From Candidatus Stygibacter frigidus (GTDB lineage: Bacteria > Cloacimonadota > Cloacimonadia > Cloacimonadales > TCS61), in assembly GCA_030765325.1 (NCBI GenBank), contig JAVCCT010000237.1, positions 1 to 7,023 on the forward strand: a stretch of DNA of 7,023 nucleotides. The letters run 5' to 3'. The notes beneath the pieces were generated by a model. That model made no database searches, was not told the DNA's origin, and saw nothing but the letters and a program-made list of their open reading frames with translations. Each line of letters begins with the position of its first letter. Positions within the stretch are counted from its first letter, which is position 1. Made by a program: the position numbers and the translations under genes. This document shows positions 5,972-7,023 of the stretch, one piece after another.

Positions 5972-7023
5972 GTGAAACAGATATTTGGATTATTTCTGCT
6001 GCTGATTCTGGCATGTGGCTTACAGGCATCGATAAGCTATGAAAACAGCAGTAACTATATTGATATTCACCTTACTAATAGTGGTGAATTATCTAATGAA
6101 AATGGAGTGTACTACACTACTCTGGCATTTCCTGCCCGGGAAGTGAGTCTCCAGGTGATAGATTCTCAGGTGAGTCTATTTGATAACGCAGGAAACCTTA
6201 TTGATAATCAAAGAAGGCTTAAAGCCGATAATATTGCAGTGGAAGAAACGATGGTGATGCGTGATCTGATCATGCATCGCATCAGAATTGAGCTGGAAAG
6301 CAATGAAGCTGGAAATAGAGCTGTTGTCAATAATGCTGTTATCAGACTGCGGGCAGCTGGTGAAATCGAAAATATCCAGGCAGTATCTTCTGTTTTTGCT
6401 CCGATTTATAGTAAAATAGTTGATAATTATGAAACCTCATATTTGCGTAATCTGCCTGAATTGCCAGCAAAAATGCTGATAATTTCTCATGATAATCTGA
6501 ATAACCTGAGCTATTTTACTGACTGGAAAAATGCGCGTGGGATAGCAACAGAAGTAGTGAATAGAACAGATCTGGGAGCTTCGGCTAATGACATAAAGGA
6601 CTATATTCAGACAGTTTATGAAGCAGAAGAGTATCCTCCGGATTACCTGTTGATCATTGGTGATGTTAATGGGGCATTTTCAGTTCCTGCTTTTTATCAT
6701 TTACATGGAGTTGAAAGTGATGTTACTGACCAACCATATACTTTACTGGATGGTGATGATTATTTCCCTGAGATGATAGTGGGAAGATTTTCTATTGACC
6801 AGGCAGATAATCTAAATACTATTATCTCCAAAATATTGAAATATGAGAAAACACCAAATATGGATGATCCAGACTGGTTTGAGAGAATGGTTGTGGTGGC
6901 AGGTAATTATAGTGATGTACCTCCTGCGCCAACTACTCCAGTTACAACCAGTATGTGGCTGGCAGAAAAGGCACGGGATTATGGTTATCAGGATGTGACC
7001 GAAATATATGACTGGTATCCAGA
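5972..7023 (+). CDS. Gingipain-like C25 cysteine peptidase, N-terminal part (cut by window end)
   Basis: The frame is open from GTG at 5972 to the window edge: 350 residues plus two bases. Residues 1-19 are a signal peptide (MKQIFGLFLLLILACGLQA). About 20-160 is a beta-rich region in the position of a gingipain propeptide or N-terminal domain. From about 165 the C25 fold begins: PAKMLIISHDNL, YFTDWKNARG, then the hallmark PDYLLIIGD (223-231), TDQPYTLLDGDDYFPEMIVG (252-271) and RFSIDQADNLNTIISKILKY. These match the first half of the gingipain catalytic domain, where a parallel sheet ends in the active site. The catalytic His and Cys lie further on and cannot be checked here. The family cuts proteins internally, often after Arg or Lys, but specificity is unreadable. 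The gene follows the carboxypeptidase gene by 12 bases. A PorU-type sortase is the alternative, but PorU carries a much longer region before this domain. Cys15 could hint at a lipoprotein, though the box is poor. Confidence 0.88.
   Translation, partial: MKQIFGLFLLLILACGLQASISYENSSNYIDIHLTNSGELSNENGVYYTTLAFPAREVSLQVIDSQVSLFDNAGNLIDNQRRLKADNIAVEETMVMRDLIMHRIRIELESNEAGNRAVVNNAVIRLRAAGEIENIQAVSSVFAPIYSKIVDNYETSYLRNLPELPAKMLIISHDNLNNLSYFTDWKNARGIATEVVNRTDLGASANDIKDYIQTVYEAEEYPPDYLLIIGDVNGAFSVPAFYHLHGVESDVTDQPYTLLDGDDYFPEMIVGRFSIDQADNLNTIISKILKYEKTPNMDDPDWFERMVVVAGNYSDVPPAPTTPVTTSMWLAEKARDYGYQDVTEIYDWYP

Noticed and set aside
5972..6028. C25 protein as a lipoprotein (ILAC around Cys15)
   Set aside because: The residues before Cys15 (I-L-A) do not fit a good lipobox and the signal would be very short, while GLQA offers a normal cleavage site a few residues later.
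5972..7023. The C25 protein as the PorU sortase of type IX secretion
   Set aside because: The C25 fold begins near residue 165, whereas PorU has a much longer region before it. The position among cargo genes also fits a secreted gingipain-like peptidase better. The C-terminal part, which would settle it, is outside the window.

Overview
The window reads as an AT-leaning bacterial chromosome segment carrying a compact, co-oriented run of genes for exported proteins. Two complete proteins have an N-terminal signal peptide and a C-terminal domain that opens with an SYPNPF or NYPNPF motif and ends in a WDGRN...G.Y.YQ...K.ILMK/ILIK pattern. That is the FlgD-like, type A sorting domain of type IX secretion (T9SS/Por) cargo. 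This domain style, together with large surface repeat proteins next to M14 and C25 peptidases, fits the Bacteroidota/Chlorobi/Fibrobacterota/Cloacimonadota neighbourhood. My best guess is a Cloacimonadota-like organism. That is judged from protein style only, since there is no rRNA or housekeeping marker here.

Layout, all on the + strand. (1) 2-613: the 3' end of a gene for an LVIVD-type beta-propeller repeat protein, interrupted by an in-frame TAA at 365-367 while the repeat pattern continues in the same frame on the far side. (2) 625-3639: a 1004-residue secreted protein made almost entirely of sixteen ~55-residue repeats (W-x-D-x-R ... D-I-Y-A-Q ... D-x-D-G-x-x-x-W) followed by a T9SS sorting domain. 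(3) 3674-5959: a secreted M14 zinc carboxypeptidase with its recognisable catalytic residues present, followed by two beta-sandwich domains, a MAM-like domain and a sorting domain. (4) 5972 to the window end: the first 350 residues of a gingipain-like C25 cysteine peptidase with a GTG start, cut off by the window before its catalytic His and Cys.

The spacers are 11, 34 and 12 bases, each carries a Shine-Dalgarno-like sequence, and I see no terminator or promoter between genes. A single transcript is therefore likely, with its promoter upstream of the window. The simplest combined reading is a surface or extracellular protein-degradation set: an endopeptidase (C25) cuts proteins, a carboxypeptidase (M14) trims the peptides, and a large propeller-like repeat protein of unknown binding role is made alongside. 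The peptidase assignments rest on visible motifs. The cooperation between the products is inference. No RNA genes, CRISPR arrays, insertion sequences or origins were seen.
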